Shown here piece after piece: positions 11,846 through 23,516 of a stretch of 64,000 nucleotides of DNA (positions are counted from its first letter, which is position 1; each line of letters begins with the position of its first letter). The stretch is from the NCBI RefSeq assembly GCF_027595985.1, contig NC_073304.1, positions 218,000,000-218,063,999 of the forward strand, given 5' to 3'. A model generated the notes under the pieces. That model was not told the DNA's origin. It searched no databases and saw nothing but the letters and a program-made list of their open reading frames with translations. Source of the stretch: Sorex araneus (taxonomy: Eukaryota > Chordata > Mammalia > Eulipotyphla > Soricidae). Position numbers and translations under genes: made by a program.

Positions 11846-12229
11846 AATGCCATCTGTAATACTCTATTTAGTTTTGCTGAATATTTGTGCAACTTGGGAG
11901 AGTACATTATTTAAAGATATAGAACATTTATTGAGATTTTTTTTCTCTCATGTTGGGGAAATGAAGCAGGTACTATTTCTAGTTAAATTTGTATTCTACC
12001 TTATGAAATTTCTGCCCTCACAAATTTTTATGACTGTGCTTATAGCGATTTATTTTATTTGGGAATTAGGTGATAAATATGCCATTTAAAAAAGATATTA
12101 TATAAAATGAATTTTGGGGATGTTTTTGTGAGTTAATAGCAAGTGGCAGATCCTTGACTTTTGCATGCTATACATTAAGTATTATGTAGAAAGAAATAGT
12201 CAGATGGATTTAAATATTTAAAAATTTTC
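11846..12229. other. Unique AT-rich intergenic DNA
   Basis: Nothing recognised. Confidence 0.6.
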
Positions 12230-12392
12230 AGGGCCAGAATAATAGTGCAACAGATAGGGCATGTGACCAACCTGGGTTTGATCATCAACATCTCATATAC
12301 GGTGTTCTAAGTTCACCAGGGGTGATCCCTGTGTGCAGAGTCAGGAGTAAGCCCTGAGCACCACTGGGTGCAATTCCCTAATTTTTTTTTAA
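12230..12392 (+). mobile_element. SINE A, old
   Basis: GGGCCAGAATAATAGTGCAAC to GAGCACCACTGGGTGCAATTCC, with a deletion between boxes A and B. Confidence 0.8.
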
Positions 12393-12409
12393 GCTTATTT
12401 TGAATTTTG

Positions 12410-12827
12410 GCCCACAAATGGCTCCTCTGGCTCCTGAATGGCCAGGATCCCAGAGGCACACAAACCAGTCTCGGAACACAGCGGCTTTTGGCAGAAATAT
12501 CTCCGAACTTAATTACTAAAATATGAGAAATCCAAAATTGCGTGGCTGTGATAGCAGCCGCGTGACATCATATGCTCTTCATAATCAGCAGTAGAAAACA
12601 AATTGTCTAAGGATGCCTTTTTGGCAGGTATGATTGTTGGGGGAAAATTCCAAATAATAATGGTGGGTCTGGTGTTGAAATATTGAATGTAATAAAAGTA
12701 GAGAGAGAGTAAAGTGGAAATCATCTGCCACACAGGCAGGGGTAGGGGTGGGACTGAGGGTATACTGGGATTCTTGGTGGTGGAAAATGTGCACGGGTGA
12801 AGGGAAACTTGAAAGCTTTTTAAAAAA
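12410..12827 (+). mobile_element. R element with shortened 3' end
   Basis: CTTATTTTGAATTTTG duplications at 12394-12409 and 12828-12843. It lacks the last segment before the usual GGTGATTCAAT terminus yet ends in a short A run. Confidence 0.85.
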
Positions 12828-12859
12828 CTTATTTTGAATTTTGACAGCTGTAAGATTTT

Positions 12860-12943
12860 TTTTTTTGTACTGCTGGGGATAAAAACCAGGACCTCACACA
12901 TGCAAGGCATGTGCTCTGCTCCTGAGTCACATCTCAAACCAAA
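12860..12943 (-). mobile_element. SINE D relic
   Basis: TACTGCTGGGGAT then CCAGGACCTCACACATGCAAGGCATGTGCTC: an older tRNA-like head, distinct from SINE A. Confidence 0.6.
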
Positions 12944-13105
12944 GAAAATAAAATATAAGTTTTAAAATGTTCTCACTGACTACCTTGGATTTTGGAAGTG
13001 ATTCCTTATGCATAACTTACTATTCTTCTTTTATGAAAGAGGGAGCTCCCCCAGAAGGATAAGGAGAAATGGAAAAATAGATACAACTGTTTTGATTTAA
13101 TATTT

Positions 13106-13272
13106 TTTTTCTTTTTGGATCACACCCGGCTATGCACAGGGGTTACTCCTGGCTCTGCACTCAGGAATTACTCCTGGCGGTGCTCAGGGGACCATATGGG
13201 ATGCTGGGAATTGAACCCGGGTCGGCCGCGTGCAAGGCAAACGCCCTACCTGCTGTGCTATTGCTCCAGCCC
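13106..13272 (-). mobile_element. SINE A
   Basis: Near-consensus, with perfect TGTTTTGATTTAATATT duplications at 13089-13105 and 13273-13289. Recent. Confidence 0.96.
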
Positions 13273-13289
13273 TGTTTTGATTTAATATT

Positions 13290-13872
13290 AAAGAGCAAAC
13301 TTATATGCCTCTCCAGGTGCCTGTGAAACTCTGTGACAGGATCTCTGCTCCTTTTGCAACATAGGCAGATCTTGATATGGTGACGAAATCCTGATCTTGG
13401 ACGTAGTACTGTGACGTCCAGTTGTCCCTCTTCATATTTCTTATTATCACAGGACAACCCCCTCTCCAAAATGTACATATTCTAGGATGCATTATTCTTT
13501 GTGATAGATGCTGTCAGAGGCAGTTAAATGAAGCACAGATTAATGGAGGATCTACCTAATCTTTAACAAAACTGTGATAGTAGAAATATGATTTTTTTTT
13601 GCAATTTAACTTGGTGTCACTTGATATTCCTTCTCTCATGGTCCTCATTTTTCTCAAGGGGAAGTCTGAACATTTTATTTTTATCTTCAAATATCCTACT
13701 CATTAAATATTTTTTAGGGGGTACCAGATATCAGATATCCAACTTTGTATTTCATAGTTGCAATTCACGTGCTATACTACAGAATTATACCTCCCAACCC
13801 TATAAATGTTTTAAAAATTTTTGTAAAAATCTAGTAGTGAACTTTAGGATAAAATACTCAAATAGCATATTT
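13290..13872. other. Unique AT-rich intergenic DNA
   Basis: Nothing recognised. Confidence 0.6.
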
Positions 13873-13886
13873 AAGAAATATACATG

Positions 13887-14077
13887 TTGGGGCTGGAGAG
13901 ATAGCACAGAGGGTAGGGCATTTGCCTTGCATTCTACCGACCCGGGTTCGATTCCCAGCATCCCATATGGTCCCCTGAGCACCACCAGGAGTGATTCCTG
14001 TGTGAAAAGCCAGGAGTAACCCCTGTGCATCACCGGGTGTGACCCAAAAAGCAACAACAACAACAACAACAACAACA
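13887..14077 (+). mobile_element. SINE A with (AAC)n tail
   Basis: Duplications AAGAAATATACATG and AAAGAAATCTACATG flank it. The A tail has become a CAA microsatellite (14051-14077). Confidence 0.94.
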
Positions 14078-14721
14078 AAGAAATCTACATGCCAAACTGA
14101 TTTTGACAAATCTGGGGCTATTGGTGTGATATTACTTGAATTTAAAGCTCTGTTGTTTCCCTCCCCATGGAGGCAAAAAATATTTAATGAGTTGAATGAA
14201 AGAATTAAAAATATGTTTAAAAACACTTTCAGAATGAAATGATGACCCTAACATTATGAGAAATTAGAGTAAAATAAAATAAAGAGAACTTTAAAAAAAT
14301 GAAGTTTAATGAGACTGAAGAAAAGAAATGACAAAAAAGCAAAACAAAGCACACGAGATGAAAGACAGATTATTCTCTGCAAAAATCCCAGTTTAACAGA
14401 GCAGTGACTCTGCCATGGCTGTTGAAAGTAATATTGTATTCCAATTTTCTCAAGGTCCAGGGCTAAACTTCCTTCTGCTCTTGATCTTTGTGCTTGATTC
14501 TGGGGGCCATATTGCAAACTTGTTTGTTATCTCCCAAATGTGTGGTTTAGATAATGAAGAGTATGGCTCTTGTCTAAGGCACTGGGAATTGTTTCATTAG
14601 AAAAGAGAAGACACAACTGTTTTAAACAGCTCCATTAGCCTGAACCAGAATAAGATGACAGAAATTTAAAAAATTTTTTTAAATGTTTCAAAAACTTTAT
14701 TTTATTTTTATAAAGTGGTTC
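14078..14721. other. Unique AT-rich intergenic DNA
   Basis: Nothing recognised. Confidence 0.6.
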
Positions 14722-14958
14722 AGGGACTCGAGCGATAGTGCAGCGGGAAGGGCATTTGCCTTGCATGAGGCCGACCCGTGTTTGATTCCTCCATCCCTCT
14801 TGGGGAGCCCGGCAAGCTACGAGAATATCACGCCCGCACAGCAGAGCCTGGCAAGCTCTCGTGGTGTATTCGATATGCCAAAAACAGTAACAACAAGTTT
14901 CATTACTGGTGCTTGCTCGGGGAAATTGATGAACAATGGGACGACAGTGCTACAGTGA
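14722..14958 (+). mobile_element. SINE B
   Basis: CAGGGACTCGAGCGATAG head, CCTCCATCCCTCTTGGGGAG middle, GACGACAGTGCTACAGTG terminus. Confidence 0.93.
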
Positions 14959-14959
14959 T

Positions 14960-15175
14960 ACAAAGTTGTTCATAATAATTTATTACTGTAATTTATTACT
15001 TAATTTATTATTTAATAATTTATTACTGCAATAAAACTATAATTTATTGTTCATAATAATTTATTACTCAATATTCCAACACCAACCCCACCACCATTAT
15101 ACCTTTTCACCACCATTATTTCAAGTTTTTCCAGCCACTGCCCAACCTGCCCCAAAGTAGACCCTAAATAATTTG
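14960..15175 (-). mobile_element. L1 3' UTR fragment
   Basis: GTTGTTCATAATAATTTATT and CAATATTCCAACACCAACCC match the reverse complement of the 3' end of the half-L1 at 6.4 kb. Confidence 0.65.
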
Positions 15176-15417
15176 TTTTGTATTGCTTGTTACGAATAAT
15201 TCTCTAAAAATGATTTTTTAGAAGAATTCATTTAGAAGTATTGCTTGTTATAAATAATTCTCTAAAAATGATCCAAAAAGTTTCCTTCGAAGAAAGCGTG
15301 TGAAGATTGTTGTATCTCACCCTGGAGCCATTAAGCCCTTGTATAAGAGATCACTAACACGTCATTACTGGTTGAGCCTTGTGTGCTAATATTTTTTAAT
15401 CCAGATTGGTTGTCTTT

Positions 15418-15593
15418 TTTTTTTTTTTGCAGTTTGGGTCACACCCAACGTTGCACAGGGGTTACTCCTGGCTCTGCACTCAGGAATTACTCCTGGCGGA
15501 GCTCTGGGGACCATATGGGATGCTGGGAATTGAACCCGGTTGGCCACGTGCAAGGCAAACGCCCTACTCACTGTGCTATTGCTCTAGCCCAAG
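15418..15593 (-). mobile_element. SINE A
   Basis: AGATTGGTTGTCTTTT at 15402-15417 and AGATAGGTTGTCTTTT at 15594-15609. Confidence 0.95.
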
Positions 15594-15609
15594 AGATAGG
15601 TTGTCTTTT

Positions 15610-16562
15610 ACTGAATATCCCATCCAATGTGGTGTGTTACTCCTGGTACATCAGTGGTATAGAGTATGAGATGCAGATGACAGGGATTAACACAAGAGCT
15701 TTGGTTAGTTTTAACCAGAGGCTGGAGGATAAGAATAATCTTTCAGGAAGAATTTATGTTTGGGGTGTGAGTTTGGAATGAAAGTCATCACCTAACTCTA
15801 CCATTCTGTCATTGTAGTGGTAGCGAAGATTGTGTAGAAATCATAGCCACTCACATTGGCTTTTCATGGAAATGTTTGGGTGTGGAACACCAAAGGGGTA
15901 ATCAAAATTGCTCCACCTTGAAGTGTTGCAATGAAGCGCTTGTTTGCATAAAAAACAGTCATGGAGATTAAAAAAATCTGACATGTTTGTCTTAGGCAAC
16001 CTAATGAAAAGATTGTATGAAGTAATTTATTTTACAGATAGCTGCAAGCAATGAGTAAAACTCAAAGACCTATGTATTGCTAAAGATTAGGGTGTCAGAA
16101 TTAATTGACAAGTTCTGATAGTATGGAAAGCTCATCCCCAGGTTGTCAGTAGATTCCAGGCACTAATAATCTTGGTTACGAACGATGTCAAGAGAGGATC
16201 AGATTCTAAGGTGGGCTAAAAGGCGAGGAAGTCCCTCTGTCACCATTTTCTGACCACCATTCTCTGACCACTACAACCTCAGGGGTCACATGATGCACTG
16301 GTTGAAATTGGAGGTCAAAGATGGCAGAGAATGTGCCTGCAACCTGACCTTTTTACTTAATCATGGTCATATTAGACTGAAATTACCATCAAACTTCTTC
16401 TTTTCCATCATCTATGTCATACCATGACAGTTCTGAATGTCACATATGGTATAAAAAGAGGGTGATTCCAACTCTGACAAGTGTCTACTCCAAAGACCAA
16501 TTTTCTCTAGGAAAATCTTCCCTTCCTCATGACTATATTGCCTCATGCTTAGAGAAACCCTT
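15610..16562. other. Unique intergenic DNA
   Basis: About 950 bp with no gene or repeat recognised. Confidence 0.6.
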
Positions 16563-16578
16563 CAAAATACCCAGGCCC

Positions 16579-16760
16579 GGGGCTGGAGCAATAGCACAGC
16601 GGGTAGGGCATTTGCCTTGCACGCGGCCGACCCGGGTTCGATTCCCAGCATCCCATATGGTCCCCTGAGCACCACCAGGGGTGATTCCTGAGTGCAGAGC
16701 CAGGAGTAACCCCTGTGCATCGCCGGGTGTGACCCAAAAACAAAAAACAAAAAACAAAAG
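16579..16760 (+). mobile_element. SINE A, recent
   Basis: Perfect 16 bp duplications CAAAATACCCAGGCCC at 16563-16578 and 16761-16776; body near consensus. Confidence 0.97.
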
Positions 16761-16776
16761 CAAAATACCCAGGCCC

Positions 16777-17035
16777 AAGATTGGAGGAGTATAGGGGTGA
16801 AGGCACTTGCCTTGCATGTGGCTGACCCTGGCTTGATTCCCGGCAATGTATGCCCCCATTCCAGCAAGGGATGTGACCTAGCTGATGTGACCACCTCCTA
16901 CCAAGACTGTGACCTTGGTAGCCCCTGGTATGAGTGGGCTCCATTACTGGTTATTGCATTGAACTGTCAGGCCCAATTGATGGATTATTGTCCAGAGTGG
17001 CCCTGAACACCACTTGGGTGACCCCCCAAAATATT
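16777..17035 (+). mobile_element. SINE A-like, old
   Basis: Head GATTGGAGGAGTATAGGGG and box B GGCTTGATTCCCGGC are clear. The body is split by about 100 bp of other sequence before GGCCCTGAACACCACTTGGG. Confidence 0.55.
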
Positions 17036-17249
17036 TAGACCTCAATACCCTTCTGGCAAATCCTCTATGAGTGTGCCCACACTCTGTCTCCTTTAGAGTG
17101 TGTATGAAATCTTTAGTAAAGCTTTCTTTTGCTTTACTTTAATCTTTTCCTCAATTTTTTTTTTCTGTGATGAAAGCAAAGACATCGACTACAAGTTCAG
17201 GTTGGGATTGACTGTTTCCTTTTCCTATAAAGAGCCAAACTCTGTCCTA

Positions 17250-17398
17250 GCACCACATGGTAAAAGTGGTGCTCAGGGTTTATTCCTGGTCCTGAGCTCA
17301 AGAATAACTCCTGATGGCATTCAGGGGATCGTGGTGCTGGGAATCGAACTGGAATTGGCCACATGCAAGGAAAATTGTCGTATCTCCTTTGCCCAGTA
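17250..17398 (-). mobile_element. SINE A, diverged
   Basis: CACCACATGGTAAAAGTGGTG 3' side, AACTGGAATTGGCCACATGC box B region. Confidence 0.8.
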
Positions 17399-17479
17399 AA
17401 TAAATTTGAAAAGGACTTGACCAATTATCTCGTACTCTTGAAATGTTATATATGAGGCACTGGTACTATTTAAAAAATG

Positions 17480-17704
17480 TTGGCTTTTTGAGGGGTGGGG
17501 TGGGGTGGTTATTATGCCTGGCCAATGCTCAGAAGTTATTCCTGGCTCTGTGCTCAGGTGTTGCCCTGGGAGACCATATAGGCTGCTGGGGATTGACCAA
17601 GGTTGATGTGTAGGCAAGGCAGGTAGGAGCTAAGGTTAGTAGTCAGGTAAGTAAAGTAAGGTAAGCTAAGTAGAGAGCCTTAGCTCCTCTACTATCTCTC
17701 TGGT
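17480..17704 (-). mobile_element. SINE A, interrupted
   Basis: Head and body are separated by about 70 bp (17620-17688) of a GGTAAGTAAAG-rich stretch, apparently a local GTAAG-type expansion. Confidence 0.75.
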
Positions 17705-18820
17705 TCATGTGGATTGTTTTTATAAAGTGATTTATGACTTACAGTCTTTTGTCATTTGAAAAGTTCTTTGAAAAACAGTGTTTGATCCACCTCCTGGGTA
17801 ATTTTATGTGTCATATTATCTTCCTATCTTGTGCTGATCTTATGAACATTGTCTAATTTTATTTGCAGTCATTGACCAGATTTTAACTGCCTTCTACAGA
17901 CCCGCAGGCCCTTTGGCAGCTTCCTCTTCTCTGTCACCCATAATCCTTCTTGTCCCTCATCTCTGGGGCGAGAGATGCCACTTCCAGCACTCTCACCATT
18001 TTTGTCCATGTTGCCTGAGTTTCAGAAGTATAAGAACAACCCTATCAATCTCTGGATCAGAGCTGACAGATGAAAATCTATGTGCGAGTAGACACTGGCC
18101 CATCCTTAAGGATAATTAATTCCATGCCCCAATGAAATCAACAGCTTCTTCTCATTTAAATGATGTGTTGACTGAATTACTGAACTTCAGAGTCTGAAAG
18201 TAAAACCTCTGTCTGTTGTGTGATCCTAAAATGAGTTTGGCAACTGGCATAATATGTTGGCCTATTTTTCAGCATTGCATTCAGTACTCTAAACTTCATG
18301 ATGTCATCTGGTTCCATCCTCTTTTATTAAAATTCAAGTGCTCTTAACTCTTTCTACCGTAGTTCTCAGTATGTTCTGGCCTCTTCTATAGCTGTTTGTC
18401 ATCAATCATTTGGTACAAACACAGCATCATCATACTCGCCCAAGAAACACCCGAATTGATTTTCAGAGTAGTCACACACTGTTGACGGGCATGAGGCTGA
18501 GATTCACCGTCATTGTGGGCTCAAAGGGTATAGGGCTAGAACACTGGACCTCAGCAGATTCAAAAGGGAAGTTTCTCAACATAACCCTGATGGTCTCAGG
18601 GACAGGTAACTGCACACTGGTTTTCATTGCTGTCCTGCTTTTAAGCCAGACTGGATCAGCTAGCTCATAGTTTTTAACTTTTCAGTGGAGAAAAAACAAC
18701 ATTATAATTGTTTGGTAGGAAGCATTTGTTTCATTTAAGATAGTCTAATTCGGCTCCTTTTGTTCAAGTAGTGATTTTATGCTCAGGGATGATCTTTATC
18801 TCTGAGTAGCTATTTCTTTT
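17705..18820. other. Unique intergenic DNA
   Basis: About 1.1 kb. The open frame at 18410-18670 (86 codons) has no recognisable domain. Nothing else seen. Confidence 0.55.
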
Positions 18821-19017
<197 letters not shown>

Positions 19018-19188
19018 TTCTGCGTCACATCCAGCCATGCTCAGGAATTACTCCTGGCTCTGCGCTCAGGAACTTCTCCTGTTGGTGCTTGCGGGACCAT
19101 ATGGGATGCCAGGGATTGAACCCAGATCAGGGATTGAACCCAGATCAGCAAGACAAATGCCCTACTTGCTGTACTATTGCTCTGGCCC
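19018..19188 (-). mobile_element. SINE A with internal 18 bp duplication
   Basis: GGGATTGAACCCAGATCA occurs twice in tandem at 19111-19147, over box B. Confidence 0.9.
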
Positions 19189-19796
19189 AAGTGTGAGTGG
19201 ATATTTAAGTTATTTAAGTGACTATTGTGGACTTAAGTCTCTGTTTCAGGCAATGTGTCTGGAAGATGAACAGTAGTATATATAGTGTTATGGTGACTAA
19301 GCTTTGATACTCGTATGTTAAAGCACTTGTTTTCATATTTGAAGGTACAAATTTATACAAGTTATGTTCAGGTTTGCCTTTTGGGAATATACAATTTGGC
19401 ATTGTATGCCCCATTCGATGTTCTTGAGGACTGGCTTTGAAGTCTTTCTTAGTGATCTGGTCTTTCATTTTCAGTTTCTTGTTCGGTGAAGCCCTTGCCC
19501 AACCTGGATTTGTTTAGTGCCTGGTTCTTCCCAGGACCCACCCTGCACCACCTTCCACCTGAGTCTTAACAGGTTTCATCCTGAGCAAGACGGGACAGAA
19601 TCAGGCGGCTTTAGAATCACTGCAGAGGGCAGAGGAAGGGACTGAGGCCACCTTTGGGTCACAAATGCCAACAGTGGCAAGAGGAAAACGATCCACTAAG
19701 TTTAGCTGGAGGTACAGAGGGATTTGGCAAGACAGTGGGCCCTTCGCCTCCTCTTCTTCTGTGGCTTTCAGAAATCTGGCCACTCAACTTACCACT
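19189..19796. other. Unique intergenic DNA
   Basis: No gene or repeat recognised. Confidence 0.55.
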
Positions 19797-19881
19797 GTAG
19801 CACTGTCATTCCATTGTTCACCGATTTGCTCGAGTGGGCACCAGTAACTTCTCCATTGTGAGACATGTTGTTACTGTTTTT
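19797..19881 (-). mobile_element. SINE B, 3' part (split by R element)
   Basis: Continues at 20554-20709 after the R insertion. Confidence 0.93.
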
Positions 19882-20537
19882 TTTAAATTTTTAATTTATT
19901 TTATTGAATCACCATGTGGAAAGTTACAAAGTTCTCAGGCTTATGTCTCAGTTATACAATGCTCAAACACCCATCCCTTCACCAGTGCCCATATTCCACC
20001 ACCAATAAAAACAAAAACAAAACAAACCAAAAAAAAAAACCAGTATACATCCCACCCCTCACCCCCCAAGCCCCCCCCCGCGTGACTGATAATTTCACTT
20101 CCTTTTCTCTTTACCTTGATTACATTCCAGATTTCAACACAAAACTCACTATTGTTGTTGGAGTTTCAACACAGACTCACTATTTTTGTTGGAATTTATC
20201 CCCCAAGAATACAGCTCTATTGACAAGGAAATATTTGATAATAAGTTTTCCACTGATGGGAATGAAGAGATAAAAAGTTGCATGGCCGCAGTAGCGGCCG
20301 CGTGGTTTACAATTTCTGTATTATAGTAATTAAGTCCAGGGAGATTTAAATTGGAAAAATGAATCAATTCCCTTCCTGGAACAGCATGGAGCAAAAGCTT
20401 AGTTCACAGTCTGCATACATGGTTGCAAGCACTCGCTGGAACCCCAAGTCATAAAGCTGGCTCTGGTTCCTGCTCGTTCCACATCCACGCGGCTGTGCAA
20501 AGGCATGGCCACCCGGGTCGAATCTCAGCCGGAGCCG
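19882..20537 (-). mobile_element. R element nested in SINE B
   Basis: TGTTGTTACTGTTTTT duplications at 19866-19881 and 20538-20553 are SINE B sequence. The poly(T) side lies left, so the element is minus-sense, 656 bp. Confidence 0.92.
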
Positions 20538-20553
20538 TGTTGTTACTGTTTTT

Positions 20554-20709
20554 GGCATATCAAATACGCCACAGATAGCTTGCCAGGCTCTGCCGTGTGG
20601 ATGAGATACTCTTGGTAGCTTGCCGGGCTCTCCGAGAGGGGCAGAGGAATCGAACCCAGGTTGGCCGCCTGCAAGACAAACGCCTACCTGCTGTGCTATT
20701 GCTCCAGCC
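20554..20709 (-). mobile_element. SINE B, 5' part (split by R element)
   Basis: From GGCATATCAAATACGCC to GCTATTGCTCCAGCC. Confidence 0.93.
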
Positions 20710-21097
20710 AGTCTTTTGAATGTCTTGTAGGTGTCCAATGTCACCTCTTGGCGATTTTTCAGGAGCTTGTCGTGGAATCAGATTCCCCTTAATGGTATAA
20801 CTTATATTTGCCTTCTAGTTTGTATTTTACCTTTTCTATTTAAAATACACATTCACGAACTGGGAGGCATAGTTTATGTTTTCTTTCATCTTGTGAAATA
20901 ATTCTGTAATGGGTATAAGTAAACCAGGTCATCATTAATTCTGGATTGGATAGTCCTAGAGCCTCATCCTTTTTTTTTCCCGCTAAGCTAAATGGTTGGT
21001 TATAATTTTGAGGACACTGAGGTCTAATTTTAGAAGCTACTGATTCAATGCTATTAAAATTTTCCACAAACAATATGGCTACAATCTTGATTTTTTT
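20710..21097. other. Unique intergenic DNA
   Basis: Nothing recognised. Confidence 0.55.
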
Positions 21098-21256
21098 TTC
21101 AGCCACAGCTGGTGGTGCTCAGAGATTACTTCTGGCTTTGCACTCAGGAATCTCTCCTGGCAGTTCTCAGGGGACTCTATGGGGTGCCAGGAATCAAATC
21201 TGAGTTGGCCGCTTCCAAGGCAAGTGCCTTATCCACTGTACTATCTCTCTGGCCCC
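21098..21256 (-). mobile_element. SINE A, diverged
   Basis: CAGCCACAGCTGGTGGTGC to CACTGTACTATCTCTCTGGCCCC. Confidence 0.85.
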
Positions 21257-21282
21257 TAATTTTGATTTTTTGAAATAGGATC

Positions 21283-21420
21283 ATAGCTGGTGGTGCTCAG
21301 GGCCACGTCTGGTGGTGCTGTGATGGCAGGTGGAGGTGGTGGGCGGGTGGGGGATATAGGACATGGACCCCGCTCAGGTTCTTGCACCTACTAAGCAGCA
21401 CTTTACCATTGCAGCCATCC
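21283..21420 (-). mobile_element. SINE A-like, old
   Basis: GATCATAGCTGGTGGTGCTC then a decayed body; lies just beyond the KRT24 3' end. Confidence 0.5.
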
Positions 21421-21562
21421 GGCTCTATACACTTGCATTGTATGGAGAATGTACTTATAAGTAATGGCTGAATATTAGTGACAGAAAAATGCAGCAAGAT
21501 AATAAGTGCTTCATTTCCAGGTAAAAACACAGAATTTCTGAAAAAAAATTAGGAACAACGCA

Positions 21563-21793
21563 GGTAACTTGCAAAAGTAAGTTTATTGCAGCGCAGAAAC
21601 AATTAGAGCAAAGTAGCCATGTTTTTCAAGAGCATTTGAAAAAGGCAAGAAGAGGGTGCAGAAAAGTGGGTTAGGCGTTGCGTTCCGGAGGGAGGTTTCT
21701 CCTTGGAGTTTTCCAGAAAGATGTCTCTATGGGCGACACCGTTTCATTCGTGTTCCTTTCCTCCGAAGCCACTCTGACGACTTGGGAAACTTC
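21563..21793 (-). other. KRT24: KRT24 3' UTR with poly(A) signal
   Basis: AATAAA on the minus strand at 21587-21582, about 207 nt past the stop. Cleavage would fall near 21560-21570. The 3' UTR holds no repeat. Confidence 0.8.
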
Positions 21794-21897
21794 TTACTTA
21801 AACTTCACCTCTGAAATATTGCTGACTTGAGATGAGACGACTTTGCCATCCACCACCTCCTCTACTATGGTCCTGGTCACTCTGCTCTTACTAGGAT
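21794..21897 (-). CDS. KRT24: KRT24 exon 8, coding part and stop
   Basis: A 104 bp coding part encoding [17 protein letters not shown] to SEVKFK with a TAA stop at 21794-21796. The [16 protein letters not shown] element is the conserved end of many type I keratin tails. Confidence 0.95.
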
Positions 21898-23475
21898 CTG
21901 AAAAGTTGTAGAATCATAAAGTCAGTTTAGAAACGATCACACAGACGGAGAAAAGTCACAGAGCATTTGTCCAGGAGGTTCTCTCTGGGTCAGGTAATTT
22001 ATGTAAACAACAGTACATAAAACTTTGAATAGGACATGCTTTCTTTTCATTTAACTTAAAATTTTTTTGGGTTTGTTTTGGGGGCCACACTCAGCAGTGC
22101 TCAGTGTTTAGTCCTGGCTCTGCATTCATAGATCACTCTTGGCAGTGCTCAGGGGCCCATTTGGGGAGTTGAGGATTGAACCTGGGTTGGTTGTGTGCAA
22201 GGCAAGCACCCTACCCACTGTACTATTGCTCTGGCCCCAACATCTTTCCTTTTAAATGATAAATGCTTCATGAACATCAAGAAAATGACTACCTCGTGTT
22301 TGGCCAGAGCTGCTTCCTCCAGATCTCGAGTCACTGGTTCCTGTGTTCCTGGATCCTGAGCATCTGGAGTTTCTAAAAATCAGAACCTCTGGTGAGAATG
22401 GTCGGGGAGGAAGGTCCTGCTTCCGTCTGTGGCTTGCAAAGTTGCAGGACTCCGCCATGCGCGGTTCTCCATGACGTGTCCACTGTGACTCTGTCAACAC
22501 CAGCCCAGCTTCCCTTCCGCTTCCATAACCAACACTCAGCCCGAGGGTGACTTGCACTTACCCTCCCTCCCCATCCAGCAGGCGGCGGTAGGTCTCGATC
22601 TCCATCTCCAGGCGGGTCTTGATGTCGAGCAGCTGCTCGTACTCGGCATTCTGGCATTCAGTCTCGCCCCGGATCTGGCAGATCTGCTCCTCCAGGCAGC
22701 TGATCTGCATCTGGATTTCCGACAGCTGAGCCATGTAGCCCCCCTCTGTGTCTGAGAGGGTCCCTTCCAGGGAGCTTTTCTGCAAGAAAAAGAAAAAAAG
22801 TATAATGAAAAGAAGTAACTGGATTACTTAACACACACCTTTTTATAAGCTCAGCTTCATTAAGTTAAACTTATATGCTTAATTTGTGCCAGGCTCTGCC
22901 GTGTGGGCGGGAATACTCTCGGTAGCTTTCTGGGCTCTCCGAGAGGGATGGAGGAATGGAACCTGGGTTGGCTGAGTGCAAGGCAAATGCAAATGTTTAG
23001 ATTTACTAACATTTACTAGTTCCAATTTACTAGTTCCCAATTTATCAAGCTCCCCGTGGCATATTCAATACACCAAAAACAGTAACAAGTCTCACAATGG
23101 AGAAGTTACTGGTGCCCACTCGAGCAAATCGATGAACAACGGGATGACAGTGACATTGTCAGTGTTAAAATCACTATTTGTTTATTTTGTCCACTCCCAA
23201 CTTGATACTCGATGGTCACTCTCAGCCCTGCTCAGGGGACTATGTGATGCCAGGGAGGAACCTGGGACTCCCACACACACGGCTCCTGTCCATTGAGTTG
23301 TCCCCCCAACCCTACTTAAAAACAACAACAACAACAACTTTATTCTTAGAATTAAATATTTTACGTAAAGAAGTAGGACATTCTCTTCAACTAGAATGTT
23401 CTATGCTTCCTACCGCCACAATTCATAATCACGCTTTAATTATGTGCCAAGTGGAACAGCTTGGCAAAAAGGAAA

Positions 23476-23516
<41 letters not shown>

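Noticed and set aside
13132-13326. Recurrent 60-110 codon frames starting near MHRGYSWLCTQE
   Set aside because: Antisense reading of SINE A, seen dozens of times; it is repeat DNA, not a protein family.
16579-16760. tRNA gene candidates (box A and box B)
   Set aside because: The boxes belong to SINE A and B heads. The sequences lack a foldable acceptor stem and are followed by SINE bodies and tails; the same applies to all similar sites.
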